Part shown: positions 21,702 through 34,371 of the stretch, piece after piece
Position numbering within the stretch: the stretch's first letter is position 1
Layout of the letters: the number at the start of each line of letters is the position of its first letter
Assembly: GCA_945859605.1 (NCBI GenBank)
Contig: OX243825.1
Span: 30,903,226-30,967,225 of the forward strand
Length of the DNA: 64,000 nucleotides
Direction: 5' to 3'
Source: Lumbricus rubellus
Taxonomy: Eukaryota > Annelida > Clitellata > Crassiclitellata > Lumbricidae
Notes under the pieces: generated by a model
Told to the model about the DNA's origin: nothing
Database searches by the model: none
The model's input: only the letters and a program-made list of their open reading frames with translations
Made by a program: the position numbers and the translations under genes

Positions 21702-23627
21702 ATGAAAAAAACCCCAATGAGTTTGTATATCAGTATCCCTGTACTAGCAGACACAGGAAAAGAGACACACCAGTGTCATCTATGTCTCGAAACATTTTCA
21801 GAAAGGAGTAGTCTGCAAGCCCATGGAAGAACTCACATGGAAGAAAATCAATACAAGTGCCATATATGTCACGAAGAATTTTCACAAAAGGAAATGCTGG
21901 TAACACATGTAAGATCCCACACTGCAGAAAAGTCACACCAATGCCATCTATGTCCCAGAACATTGGCAAGTAGGAACAGTCTTGACAGCCACATAAGAAC
22001 CCACACTGGAGAAAAACCATACATGTGTAATTTATGTCAGAAGGTATTTGCACAGAAGTGTAGTCTTGATTGCCACATAAGAACCCACACTGGAGAAAAA
22101 CCATACAAATGTAATTTATGTCTCAAAGCCTTTACACAGAAGTGTAGTCTTGTATACCACATAAACACCCATACTGGGGAAAATCCATACAGGTGCAATC
22201 TGTGTCACAAAGCATTTGCATGTAAGCCTGGGCTTGTAACCCATGCAAAAACCCACACTGGAGAAAAACCATACATTTGCAGTCTGTGTCATAAAGCATT
22301 TGCATGTAAGCCTGGCCTTGTAACCCATGCAAAAACCCACACTGGAGAAAAACCATACATTTGCAGTCTCTGTCATAAAGCATTTGCACAGAAGGCTGGT
22401 CTTGCATATCACACACAAGCCCACACTGGAGAAAAGTCGTTCAAATGCAGTCTATGTCAAAAAGCATTTACACAGAAGAGTAGTCATGACAACCACATAA
22501 TGACCCACACTGGGTGCTGGCCATTGAAATGCAATTTGTGTCTCAAAGCATTTACTTGCAAGAGTGAGCTTGAACGTCATAGGAGAACACACACTGGAGA
22601 AAAACCATACAACTGTAACCAATGTCACAAAATATTTGGACGCAAGGATGTTCTTGTCAGGCACACAAGAATGCACAGTGGAGCTAAACCACATCAGTGC
22701 AATTTATGTCAAAGAGCATTTGCACATAAGTCTGTCCTTGCTTGTCACACAAAAACGCACACTGGGGAAAAGTCACACAAGTGCAATCTATGTCAAATAT
22801 CATTTTCACAAAAATACCATCTTGGCAACCACATAAAGACTCACACTGGAGAAAGATCACACCTTTGCCATCTATGTGACAGAGCATTTACAAGTAGGAA
22901 TGGTCTTGACTTCCACATACGAACCCACACTGGAGAAAAACCATACAAATGTAATTTATGTGAGAAGGCATTTGCACAGAAGGGTGGTCTGCTATACCAC
23001 ATAAAGAGCCACACTGGAGAAAAACCATACAAATGTAATTTATGTGAGAAGGCATTTGCACAGAAGGGTGGTCTGCTATACCACATAAAGAGCCACACTG
23101 GAGAAAAACCATACAAATGTAATTTATGTGAGAAGGCATTTGCACAGAAGGGTGGTCTGCTATACCACATAAAGAGCCACACTGGAGAAAAACCATACAA
23201 ATGTAATTTATGTGAGAAGGCATTTGCACAGAAGGGTGGTCTGCTATACCACATAAAGACCCACACTGGAGAAAAGCCATACAAGTGCCATCTATGTCAG
23301 AGAACATTTGCAAGTAAAAATAGTCTTGACTGCCATATAAGAAGCCACACTGGAGAAAAACCATACAAATGTAATTTTTGTGAGAAAGCATTTGCACATA
23401 GGTGTCGTCTTGTATGCCACATAAATATCCACACTGGGAACATTACATTGAAGTGCAATTTGTGCAACAAAGCATTTGCTTGTAAGATTGATTTTGAACG
23501 TCATACGAGAACACACACTGGAGAAAAGCCACACATGTGCAATCTATGTCACAAAACATTTGTACGCAAGGATGCTCTTTACATGCACACGAAAACCCAC
23601 ACTAGGAAAAAAGTCGTACAAGTGTAG
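21702..23627 (+). CDS. C2H2 zinc-finger protein, 22 fingers (ZNF copy 1)
   Basis: The open frame encodes 641 residues made almost wholly of 22 Kruppel-type fingers (C-x2-C-x12-H-x3-H) joined by HTGEKPYKC linkers, as in DNA-binding transcription factors. I start at the ATG at 21702; a stop at 21672 closes the frame upstream. A pyrimidine tract with TTTAAAAG just before 21650 could be a splice acceptor, so an upstream exon is possible. Fingers 15-18 are four virtually identical 84-bp units (about 22928-23260), a recent internal expansion; fingers 6 and 7 are also near-identical. The stop follows directly after the last finger. The C-terminal module of the two paralogues downstream is present only as broken remnants after the stop, so this copy is C-terminally shortened. 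Confidence 0.8.
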   Translation: MKKTPMSLYISIPVLADTGKETHQCHLCLETFSERSSLQAHGRTHMEENQYKCHICHEEFSQKEMLVTHVRSHTAEKSHQCHLCPRTLASRNSLDSHIRTHTGEKPYMCNLCQKVFAQKCSLDCHIRTHTGEKPYKCNLCLKAFTQKCSLVYHINTHTGENPYRCNLCHKAFACKPGLVTHAKTHTGEKPYICSLCHKAFACKPGLVTHAKTHTGEKPYICSLCHKAFAQKAGLAYHTQAHTGEKSFKCSLCQKAFTQKSSHDNHIMTHTGCWPLKCNLCLKAFTCKSELERHRRTHTGEKPYNCNQCHKIFGRKDVLVRHTRMHSGAKPHQCNLCQRAFAHKSVLACHTKTHTGEKSHKCNLCQISFSQKYHLGNHIKTHTGERSHLCHLCDRAFTSRNGLDFHIRTHTGEKPYKCNLCEKAFAQKGGLLYHIKSHTGEKPYKCNLCEKAFAQKGGLLYHIKSHTGEKPYKCNLCEKAFAQKGGLLYHIKSHTGEKPYKCNLCEKAFAQKGGLLYHIKTHTGEKPYKCHLCQRTFASKNSLDCHIRSHTGEKPYKCNFCEKAFAHRCRLVCHINIHTGNITLKCNLCNKAFACKIDFERHTRTHTGEKPHMCNLCHKTFVRKDALYMHTKTHTRKKVVQV

Positions 23628-24360
23628 TAATTATATATAACAAAGAATTTTCTGAGAATAATCACCTCGGACGTCATAAAAAATGCACAGTGTAGCCTAG
23701 ACAAGCCATGCAAGTGGACATTATGCTATAAAACACTCAAAAGTGACATAATCTTAATGCAAGAAGGCAAAGAGGAAAAAGTCGTACAGGCGCAGTTTTT
23801 GTGATAAAGCTTTTGGTCAAGAAGTTGATTTGGAATGCCAATCAAGAATACACACTAACAGTGAGCACTGCAAGTTACATTTTGGATGACAAAACTGTTG
23901 GACAAGGTTTCAATGAGGAAACGTCCTTCAGATTCGATGGTGGACAAAATGTATGTAACATGCCAGAAAATTCAATAATTAGTAATGGGGGGTGGGGGGG
24001 GGTGGGGGTGGGGATGTCTTCAAAAAATTGATGTTTTCAACTTTGCTGAAGGAAAAGTTGCGTCAAAAGCCGAGATCTTTTATTTGATATCTCCTTTGCA
24101 ATGTATAGACAAAATTCAAGATGATAAGGAGCATTCTGGAAACCGTTCAATAACTATTGTTGATATGGATGTTTTAATTTTTAGAGCCCTTGGCTCTGCA
24201 CATTGTGATGAAGTGTTTGAAATTGAAAAGACATTTGTTCGCATTGTTATAGTCACCATGCAGTGATTTGCCCCATAAATATACTTTTCCTGAACTGATT
24301 GATATGTGTTTTTCCCTGCTTGTCATGAACAAGAAGTGCAGGATATTCCTGTAATTTAAA
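23628..24360 (+). pseudogene. Decayed C-terminal module of ZNF copy 1
   Basis: Fragments in several frames match the ends of the paralogues at 32340-32910 and 39170-39745, such as the part reading FDGGQNVCNMPENSIIS and the HCDEVFEIEKTFV finger. A G-rich tract (23986-24014) interrupts it. The pieces no longer form one frame. Confidence 0.75.
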
Positions 24361-24764
24361 ATGCAATATGTAATTTTTTCTCCAGCTATATAACAATAAT
24401 TCTTCATAGTAATTCCCATTAATGTTCGCATATATGACTGTTGGCTGTTGACATTAATGTGGGGGTGGTGGCTGTAAAGTCATCAATGGTTTATTTGGAA
24501 ATGCACATGTTTTGTGCTTTTTTGTTTGGAACACTTTATTCTACTTGGGCCAAGACTTTGTTTAAAAAATATATCTCACAGTTTATTTAGTCATTGAACT
24601 TTGTCCACATAGTTTTTGTTGTTTCTTTATAATTGTTGCCATTGATTGGATTCTTGAATAATTCTGTTTAATTCGATATGCATTGGTATTTGAATAACAC
24701 CTAACGACTACATCATCTGAACAGCAAATGGGTAACTACTAACCAGTGTTCGTCGCTATAGTAC

Positions 24765-24772
24765 TTAGTGTC
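24765..24772. repeat. LINE target-site duplication, left copy
   Basis: TTAGTGTC here and again at 26428-26435 bracket the LINE. Confidence 0.6.
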
Positions 24773-26427
24773 GTGTGCCGGATGGTCAACGACGCCGTTG
24801 ACAAATACTCCATGAAGGACCCGATGCCGACGTGGCTGCTCAAGTCCTGCATCGATCTACTCGCTCCATATATCGTGTCGGTCTTCAACTCATCGCTGTC
24901 CTCCGGTGCCTTTCCGACGTACTACAAGGACGCCTACGTCACTCCTCGACTGAAGAAACCGACGCTTCCGCCCTGCGAGCTCTCCAGTTACCGACCGATC
25001 TCCAAACTGTCATTCCTGTCAAAGCTCCTTGAGCGGGTCGTTAGCATCCAGCTAACCGAGTTCCTGTCGTCGGCTGGCCTTCTTCCAGTTCATCAGTCGG
25101 CCTACCGGAAACATCATTCGACCGAGACCGCTCTTCTTAAGGTTGTAACAGACCTTACGGAAGCGATCGATGCGGGCAACCACGCTTTGCTTGGTCTGCT
25201 CGATCTCTCGGCCGCCTTCGATACGGTCGACCATGATGTTCTGGTCGAGCGCTTGTCCAGGACGTACGGGATCCGCTCAACCGCGCTTGACTGGCTTCGC
25301 TCCTATCTCTTCAATCGCCGACAGACGGTGCTCTTCGACGGGATCTTCTCAACCATCCGCTCTCTCTTCTGTGGCGTCCCTCAGGGCTCTGTTCTCGGCC
25401 CGCTGCTGTTTCTGCTCTACACCGCCGACGTGGGTGAGCTTGCTACAAGTCTCGGCCTAGCATCTCATTTCTATGCCGACGACTCCCAGCTCTACACGTG
25501 GGGACATCCATCAACTGTCGAGCAGCAGAGGGGAAGAATGGAGCTTGGCATTGAGCGGATTGCCGACTGGATGCGGTCGAATCGACTGCGGCTTTACCCC
25601 GAGAAGACCGACTTCCTGGGGTGTGCGACCAGAAAACGGTGTCTCCATCTCGACACCGGCGCGCTGAGTGTCTGTGGGGCCCTGATACGGCCTTCGACTT
25701 CCGTGCGCGATCTCGGCGTCCTGCTGGAGTCAGATCTGTCCATGAGGCGCCATATCACCTGGACAGTAGGTTGTTGCTTCCGGCAGCTCCGTCTCATCAG
25801 AAGCTGCATCAAGTCCTTGCCCTTTGAGGCCGCGAGGGCGGCCGTCGCCGCTTTCGTCACTTCCAAGGTGGATCGCTGCAACAGCTTGCTTGCCGGCGCG
25901 CCTGCGTGCCTCTTGGACGGACTCCAGTCAGTGCTTAATGCCGCGGCGAGGCTAGTCTGCAACAGGAGAAAGTACGACCACGTCACGCCGCTCCTCCGTG
26001 ATGTCCTCCACTGGCTGCCTGTTCCATCTCGCATCGAATTCAAGCTCTGTTTGCTCGTGTTCAAATCGCTTCACGGAGCTGCGCCCGAGTAGGCCTACCT
26101 GCGCGATTGCTGCATAGAGACTCATTCCTCCGCGGCTGGGCTTCGGCTCAGATCATCCGAGAGGTCTGATTTGCGTGTGCGGAGAATGAGAACGTGCTTC
26201 GGCGATCGTGCCTTCTCGGTCGCTGGTCCTCGTTGCTGGAACAGTCTTCCTCTCGCTATCCGATCAGCAGGCTCAGTAGGCTACGTGGACTCTTTTAAAG
26301 CCAGGCTAAAATCACACTTGTTCGCTAGGGCTTATCCGGTGTAGCTGTTTTTTGTAAGGCGCCCTTGTAACGGCACGGCTGTGTTACTGCGCCATATAAA
26401 TCGTCGTTATTATTATTATTATTATTA
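24773..26427 (+). pseudogene. 5'-truncated L2-like LINE with reverse transcriptase ORF
   Basis: The frame encodes a non-LTR reverse transcriptase with SSYRPIS, QSAYRKHHSTETALL, LLDLSAAFDTVDH, GVPQGSVLGPLLF and the catalytic YADDSQLY (YADD at 25472-25483), then HVTPLLRDVLHWLPVPSRI. The endonuclease domain is missing. A TAG at 26090-26092 interrupts the frame, which then continues to a natural TAG at 26342 (GPRCWNSLPLAIRS, SHLFARAYPV). The 3' end is an ATT repeat. An 8-bp duplication flanks it, and the 3' flank of ZNF copy 3 (about 40095-40150) shows the empty site. It inserted after the zinc-finger duplication. Confidence 0.88.
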
Positions 26428-27489
26428 TTAGTGTCAATTTTTAAAAATTTCAATGCAAAAAAATTATTGGAGTAATACCAGAGCTTGAAAAAGCGACGGC
26501 ATCATGGCTGAATTATGTCTTGAATGTAGGCCTACCTAATATAGCCAAGTACGCTAAACCACGCTTAGGATCAATATTATCGGCACATATACATGCACTG
26601 AGGTAGTATCAAGGCAAACGGACATTATCCCTTCCGGACATTATTCCTCCTGAACAAAAGCCTTGGACATTATACTCCCTGGGTAGGACATTATCTCCTC
26701 AGTCTATGATATAATTACCTGAAAATGATGCAAAAATATAAGAAGAGGCCTAGCTATGTTAAGTATTTATATAGGCCCTATTGGACATTAATTGAATATT
26801 GTAAAAATATATAATTTGTATATTACACATGAAAACAATAGATTCAAAATAGGCTAAGAACCTGTTAAGGTACGTGTTAGTCGTATGCTATGCATTAAGA
26901 CTAAACGTCCAAATTGTCTGTAAAAAATATATGATTGATTTATTGCACTTAGTCTAGTCGTCCAAAGTTCCTGACAGCTGTCGTTCTTGTAAATAGGCCT
27001 AGAGGCTAAGTTTAGATGTTAACGACATTTGCAAGTCTAATTTATTGCGCAAAAACTATTAACAAGTCTTAACTGAGTCTCTACTCTAATATCTTTGGTA
27101 ATACCGCGGAAATATTATATAAATGTATAACTTTGCATAAATGTTTTTCTATTATTTATTTCCTCTGTAAACTACAGTACTGTGTGTTTGCTGGTGGTCT
27201 ATTAAAGAATATTCTTACTTACTTACTTACTTATCTAAATGCGTCACATCATCCCGGAATTACGTCATAACGCGCAAATACATTTAAGAAACTCTTGCTT
27301 ATCGTTCGAATCGTCAAGCTCAGGTTAGGCCAGGGTGAGAATTGCAGGGGGGTTGGGGGTTTCACCCCCCATATTTCCTAGAGCCCCATGTTAAAGTATG
27401 TTTTTTACACCCCAATTCCAAGTGGATAATGGTCCAACCCCCCAGTTATCTTTCCATAATTCTCACACTGGGTTAGGCGTCGAACGTTT

Positions 27490-27715
27490 TGTTTGTATGT
27501 GCACTTGTTATAGCGCCTCTTCAAGCAATCACTATTCAGAGGCGCTCCCGAATGCAGAGCGGACACTGCAAAAGGAGTTTCACGCCGAAGCGCTGAGCAA
27601 CTGTGAGTGAAGGATTTGTCCAAGGTCCTTATATGCGGCGAGGTGGATTCGAGCCTCGAATCTTCCGGCTCCAAGGCAATGACGCCATCACTACATCACC
27701 GCGCCCCACCACAGT
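27490..27715 (-). mobile_element. tRNA-headed SINE nested in the foldback
   Basis: Minus-strand copy of the 9045-9265 family with ACTTGTTATAGCGCCTCTTC at its 3' end and the tRNA-like head toward 27715. Confidence 0.75.
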
Positions 27716-29309
27716 ATTGACATATTGTATTGTTTAAACCGTAGTTTAGGTTGCTAAATTATTTGCTTATTCGATATCCCGTAGTTTAGGTTGCTAAATA
27801 ATTTTCATATTCGATATCCCGTAGTTTAGGTTGCTAAATTAAGAAACACCCCAATCATGAATATAACGCGCCATAAAACGCGCTATTCCAATTTCTGAAC
27901 ATTCGCAACCGGAAGTAGCAATATAAACCGAAAAAAATGATAGTATATAATTATATGGAAGCTGGATTGACGAAAAAACGGTATTTTTTTATCCAACAAC
28001 CAATTTCTTACATTCGATGACAAATATTTTTCGACGAAATAGAAGCGGGATTTCTCACGTGAGGGTCGGTTAGGGCTCAGGTTAGGCGTCGTGAGGGTCG
28101 GTTAGGGTTAGTTTTAGGGTTAGTGTAGTCATTCTGCTGAAAATGAAGCTGGATTGATGAAAAACGCTTGAGAAGTAGAACCTGGATAAAGGCATTTTAT
28201 ACCTGAAATGGAAGCTGGATAAAGGCATATTTATAGTTGAAATGGAAGCTGGATTGAACCTGGCGATCCAGAAATTAATTGTATATCATTTATACACATG
28301 CAAATAATTTAGCAACCTCACTTTTGGCCAAATAATTAAACAACCTAAACTACGGTTTAACCTATAGCGCGCCATGTAACGCGCTATTCCAATTTCTGAA
28401 CATGCGCAACCGGAAGTAGCAATATAAACTGAAAGCGCGAGAAGAAAAATGGCAGTATAGAAATGGAAGCTGGATTGACGAAAAACGACTTATAAATGGA
28501 AGCTCGATAAAGACATTTTATAACTGAAATGGAAGCTGGATTGACAAAAAACGCTTTATAAATGGAAGCTGGATAAAGACATTTTATAGCTGAAGTGGAA
28601 GCTGGATAAACGCATTTTTATTGTTAAAATGGATGCTGGATTGAACCTGGCGATCCATAAATTACGTGTAGGCCTATATACATTTAGCAATGACCAAATA
28701 ATTTGGCAACCTCGGGAAATGACCAAATAATTTATCAACCTAAACTAGGGTTTAACCATATTTTTGTCTGAATAGAAGCTGGATTGATGGAATATATTCA
28801 CGGCAAAGTAGAATTCAGAATTAAACAAATTATATATCCCACTTTAAAACTGCTTTCTCAATGTTTGCCTTCACAAATTGTTTTCATTCACTTTAATATC
28901 ATCGTTGACAATAGTAAAATTAAGCAGATCATTAATGCCCATCATAACTTTTCAAGCAGGTTCAATTGAAAGATTTCTTAAAATAAATTTAACTTCTGTA
29001 CAGAAAAACAATTATTTTGATCAATCCAGCTTCCATTTAAAATCGACAATATGACAATTTACGGTTTTACCACAAAATTTGCACATTGACTTGTTTGGAA
29101 ACAAAATTCAGGATTACCGTATCTTTTAGGTTGAAATGCTGCTTGTTCTACAAATTTAAAGTGCTTTTAAACGGTTGTAGGACATTATCCCCCCCAGTCT
29201 ATTACCTAAAAATGATTGGCGCTAATAAGTCTACGAAGTTCAAATCACGTTAACAAACCTTTGTGGGCCTACTGACTGCATACGATTCCAATTCGTTCAT
29301 TCATCTAAT

Positions 29310-29520
29310 GACGACACTAACCCTAACACTAACCCTAACCGACCCTCACGACGCTTACACTGACCCTAACCGACCCTCACGACGCTTACACTGACCCTAA
29401 CCGACCCTCGCGACGCTTACACTGACACTAATCGACCCTCACGATGCTTACACTGACCCTAACCGACCCTCACGACTCTTAACCTGACCCTAACCGACCC
29501 TCACGACGCTTACCCTGATT
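29310..29520. repeat. ~30-bp minisatellite of CCTAACCGACCCTCACGACG
   Basis: About six copies of a unit CCTAACCGACCCTCACGACG plus CTTACACTGA. The same module occurs as one or two copies at 18430-18545, 28065-28140 (reverse), 34105-34175 and 63048-63130 (reverse). Confidence 0.85.
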
Positions 29521-30039
29521 TGTACATGAAGGGGGGATAATGTCCGGGGGGGATAATGTCCTACGAAAAACCGGGGGGGATAATGTCCGGGGGGATAATG
29601 TCCGGGGGGGATAGTGTCCAGGGGGGATAATGTCCGTTTACCTTTTAAACAACAGGTTATCGTTTATACCTTCTAACATGGAAATTATGATAGTAAGTAA
29701 GTACAATTTTTTATTAAGATAGCTTTCACTATCCAATTTAAAAGTTCATCCTGAAAAATTAATTTCAGATGGTTTCTTAGTAATGAATGCTGTACGGGGT
29801 ATAACATAAATTCAAAAATACTTCTGGTTACATTTATTCATTGATCATTATTTTGTTGCAAATGTTTAAACGAAGTTTGCATTAGTGGTAATGACATGCA
29901 CTTTCCTTTGCTTTCTCAGTTGCATTGTACAGTCAGTATGTATTTCATAATGTCCAGAGGTTCGACTTTGAGCTGAACAAATTTATTACAATTGATTAAA
30001 CACACTGTGGTCAAAGTGCTTCGAACATAGTTCCAATCA

Positions 30040-30265
30040 GGTTCCATCACCCAACTACCACCATCACCGACAACCACCATAGCACCACGCTGTCTCCTCG
30101 GCTTGACCTCCCAAGATTTTGACCTGGCACCGGAACGAAAACGGCAGCTCTGGCTATTGCGGACTTGATTTGATATAGCGCCGGTGAATAAGCTGGTCTC
30201 CCTGACGTGGCTTTTGTGGGCGCTGAGAAATTCTCCAAGATTTACATTACATTACATTACATAGT
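30040..30265 (-). repeat. Unassigned repeat fragment next to TTACA repeat
   Basis: Short stretch with GATATAGCGCCGGTGAATAAG next to a TTACATTACATTACATTAC tract at 30241-30260. It looks like a retroposon scrap. 29646-30800 otherwise holds no recognised gene. Confidence 0.3.
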
Positions 30266-30832
30266 ACCTGTAAGAGTCTGAATTTCTTGCACTGTAAAAT
30301 ACCTTTTTGCAATTATGGAGTAGGGAATTGGTTGCTGTGCACAGTGTGCAGACTTCAGCTTCCGAGGTGGTTACTGAAATAAAGTCTAAAAAACATTGAG
30401 GATGCTTGTTGCTAAAAAATACTGACTGATCTGAACTATTTACAACAAAACATTTATCATTACCTGGCAGCTTATTTCATCATACACCTACTTACATTTG
30501 CATATCTCCTTACACATGTTCTCTGGTTTAACTTTTTGGACTTTGTGTCACATCTTTGCCATTTTTTCGGACCATAAAACAGTATATTTATAAGCCAAAA
30601 GCACACATCTTACAGCAAAATTGGGCTCCCACATGCCATGCTCATAAATTATTTTGTCTGTGTTTAAAATCTATAGACGCAAATCAGGACCCATATTCAA
30701 CAGCATCCACACTTAGCCTACTCAACGTGATTGTGCTAAAAGAACAGTTTTTTCTGTGTTAAAAGGATCTACAGATGCAAGCAAGGAATTTTAGTATCTA
30801 CACTTGGTCAATGTGGTTACGGTAAAGAAGCA

Positions 30833-32910
30833 ATGAATTCGTCCCTCAATTTCAATGATCAAAGAAGCGCAGGAAAACAATCGCATGACGACAATCTGTG
30901 TCACAAATCGTTTCCCGAAAGTAGTAGTCTGCAAGCACATGGACACACTCACTCGGAAGAACAGCTACACAAGTGCCATATATGCCATAAGGATTTTGCA
31001 CAAGAGGATACGCTGGTAAATCATGTAAGATCCCACACTGCAGAAAAGCCACATAGTGCCATCTATGTGAAAAAACATTTGCAAGTAAGAACAGTCTTGA
31101 CAGACACATAATGACCCACACTGGAGAAAAACCATACAAATGTAATTTATGTCAGAAGGCATTTGCACAGAAGTGTGGTCTTCTATACCACATAAGAACC
31201 CACACTGGAGAAAAACCATACAAATGTAATGTATGTTGCAAGACATTTACACAGAAGTATATTCTTGCATACCACGCAAACACACATACTGGAGAAAATC
31301 TATACAAGTGCAGTGTGTGTCATAAAGCATTTGCATATAAGGCTAGCCTTACATCTCATGCAAAAACCCACACTGGAGAAAAGCCATTCAAGTGCAATCT
31401 ATGTCACAGAGCATTTCCACAGAAAAACAGTCTTGACATTCACATAAGAACCCACACTGGAGAAAAGCCATTCAAATGCCATCTATGTCACAGAGCATAT
31501 CCACAGAAAAACAGTCTTGACAGCCACATAAGAACCCACACTAGAGAAAAGCTGTACAGTTGCAATCTGTGCCACAAAAAATTTGCACACAGGGCTGGCC
31601 TTGCATATCATGCAAAGGCACACACTGGAGAAAAGTTGTACAAATGTAATTTATGCTTGAAAGATTTTAGACAGAAATGCGTTCGTGACAACCATATGAT
31701 GGTCCACACTGAAGAAAAGCCATACAAATGTAATTTATGTGAGAAAGCATTCACACAGAAGGGTGGTCTTGAACGTCACACAAAGACCCACACTGGAGAA
31801 AAACCGTTCAAGTGCAATGTTTGTCATAAAGCATTTGCGGTGAAGAACACTCTTGAAAATCACATAAAGACCCACACTGGAGAAAAATCATACAAATGTA
31901 ATTTATGTCAGAAAGCTTTTATACGGAAGGTTGATCTTGCCCAACACACAAAAACCCACACTGGAGAAAAGTTACATTATAAGTGCAATCTATGTCATAA
32001 AGCATTCACTCAGAAAGCTGGTCTTGTATACCATACAAAAACACACACTGGAGAAACGCCACACGAGTGCAATTTGTGCCACAAATTATTTGTGTGCAAG
32101 GACATCCTGGACACCCACAGAAAAACCCACAGTGGAGAAAAGCCATACAGTTGCAATTTATGTGATAAGGCATTTGCATGGAAGAGTTCTTGTGACAACC
32201 ACATAAAGACTCACACTGGATACATGTCTTTCAAGTGCAATTTGTGTCAGGAAGCATTTGCTGAAGATAGCCATCATGAGTGTCATGGGAGAACCAACAG
32301 TGGGGTAAAACCAAGTGACAGTAATCTTATTTCTCTTCCAACAGGGCAAGATGGACAAAAGTCAGACAGGCAGAGTATATGTGATAAAAGTTTTGGTCGA
32401 GAAGCTGATTTGGAATGCCATTCAAGAACCCAAACTAGCAGTGTGTCTTGCAAGTTGAATTTATATAAGAAAACTGTCAATCAGGAAATGCTCCTGAGGT
32501 TCCCGGGTGGACAAAAGTTATGCAGATTGACAGAAACTTCAATTGTTAGTAGTGTAGATGTTGGTTTCTTCATAAAAACTGAAGATGACAACTCTGCTGA
32601 AGGAACAGTGTTGTCAAAAGCAGAGGTCTTGTCACCAATGTCTTCATTTCAGTGTATGGACCAAAGTCGATTTGAAAAACAACAGTTTGGAAAACATTCA
32701 ATAGCTGTTTCTGGTATGGATGATTTCATTTTGAGAGCTTATGGTTGTGGATATTGTGATGAAGTGTTTGAAAGTGAAAAGACATTTGTGGAACACTGTT
32801 ATGATCACTACAATTATTTGCCTCAGAAAGATTCATTTCTTGAACTGACTGATATGTGTTTCTGTCATTCTTGTCTGAAAGAAGATGTGCAGGATACTCC
32901 TCAAATATAA
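30833..32910 (+). pseudogene. C2H2 zinc-finger gene with frameshift (ZNF copy 2)
   Basis: A frame from ATG 30833 carries one degenerate and one normal finger, then shifts at about 31052-31056, where one base is missing compared with the third copy (CACTTAAGTGCC there, CACATAGTGCC here). The second frame, with an ATG at 31111, encodes 13 good C2H2 fingers, one degenerate finger (HHECHGRTN) and a C-terminal module of about 190 residues ending at 32910. That module has VGFFIKTEDDNSAE and a final isolated finger CGYCDEVFESEKTFVEHCYDH. The ATG at 31111 could still yield a 599-residue protein. A likely shared exon start lies near 30765. Whether it is a gene that starts later or a pseudogene cannot be settled here. 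Confidence 0.75.
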
Positions 32911-34371
32911 ATTACAATCTGTAATTTTCTTCACTTATAAAAAAACTTCTGAATAGTAATTATTTGCATAAATGATGGTATATAATTATCGGCCTAACTA
33001 TTTTCTGTTGACATTTATATGGCTGAATTACCAATGTTCATCCTGAAGCATGCTTCAGGTTTTGTATTTCTTTGGAACACGTTAGATATACTGGTGGCTT
33101 ATAAATGGATTTTACAATGATTTACAGACAGTTTTATTTGGTCATCGGACTTTACTCTGAAAATTGATGCTGCTTCTTTATAAAATTTATTGTTAGAACT
33201 GAATAGACTCCTCAGTAATTCTATTTCATTCCATGTTTATTAACATTTAAATGACACTATCGATTACATCCTATTAAAAGAAAATGGGAACCAGCGTTCG
33301 TCGCTAAAGCATTACAAAAATAATAGCCTCGTAGCCATTTCTCCATGTAACTTCAGCAGCAATTAAGTATTTTAGTTACATAGGAAAATATTGAAAACAA
33401 ATCACGAAGTGGAATGATGGATGAAAATCTTCAGACCAAAACAAGAATCGGGATGATTTTTCTAATATTTTACTGCAATAAATGCGATGATTGATGCAAA
33501 TTACAGTTTGCAGGCGGGTAATTTAGGAGGGGGTAATAATTTTAAACCTTTACACCAGTGTAAAGGTTTCAAACTACCCCCTTCTAAACATTACCCCCCC
33601 GGTAACTTGAAACCGGTTTCAGATTACCCCCCCCCCCGGAAACTAGATTTGCATCAATCACCACATTTATTGCACTTAAAAATCAGAAAAATAATCCCAC
33701 TTCTTGTTTTGGTCTGAAGATTTCCATCCGTCATCCCACTTTGTGGTTTGTTATCAATATTTTAATCGGAAAAAATAATAGCCTCGAAGCCATTTTCTCC
33801 ATGTAAACTTCAGGGGCTATTAGTATTTTAGCTACATATAAAAATATTGATAACAAACCACGAAGTGGGATGACGGATGAAAATCTTCAGACCAGAACAA
33901 GAAGCGGGATAATTTTTTTCTTGTATCTTTAGTGCAATAAACGCGATGATTGATGCAATTTACAGTTTTCAGGGGGTAATGGGTAAACACGCACACTGCA
34001 TGCCCGTACTCCATACAATATGGCTGCCAACGAATGCAATAAAATTAGACGGCGACCTATCGACGACATTGTTCATCAATTCAGCTTCAATTTCAGAAGA
34101 ATGACTGCACTAACCCTAAAACTAACCCTAACCGACCCTCACGATGCCTAACCTGAGCCCTAACCGACCCTCACGCTTTGCATGTTGGGATGCATGTTGC
34201 GATGTCGTCGATACGTCGCGCTCTAATTTTATTGCTTTCGTTGGCAGCCATATTGTTTGGAGTACGGGCATGCAGTGTGCGTGTTTACCGGGTAATGTTT
34301 AGGAGGGGGTAATTTGAAACCTTTACACCGGTGTAAAGGTTTCAAGACAAAAAGGAAATAGGTTTACGTAT

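Larger units (their letters stand above)
26611..29645. mobile_element. Large foldback element with GGACATTATCC end arrays
   Basis: Left end AAACGGACATTATCCC (26616-26631) matches the reverse complement of the right end GGGATAATGTCCGTTT (29624-29639). Both ends hold several copies of GGACATTATCC (26618-26705; 29173-29190 and 29525-29640). The interior has the AGCTGGATTGATGAAA core (27955-28770), GTAGTTTAGGTTGCTAAATT units (27735-27840), a SINE at 27490-27715 and a minisatellite. About 3.0 kb, no ORF. Confidence 0.6.

Noticed and set aside
22116..23534. Minus-strand ORFs opposite the zinc-finger arrays
   Set aside because: Regular antisense shadows of the 84-bp finger repeat (MVFLQCGSLC); same at 30852-32480 and 37689-39279.
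29310..29520. Internal telomere repeat
   Set aside because: CCCTAA is interspersed in a ~30-bp unit; no run of pure telomere hexamers.
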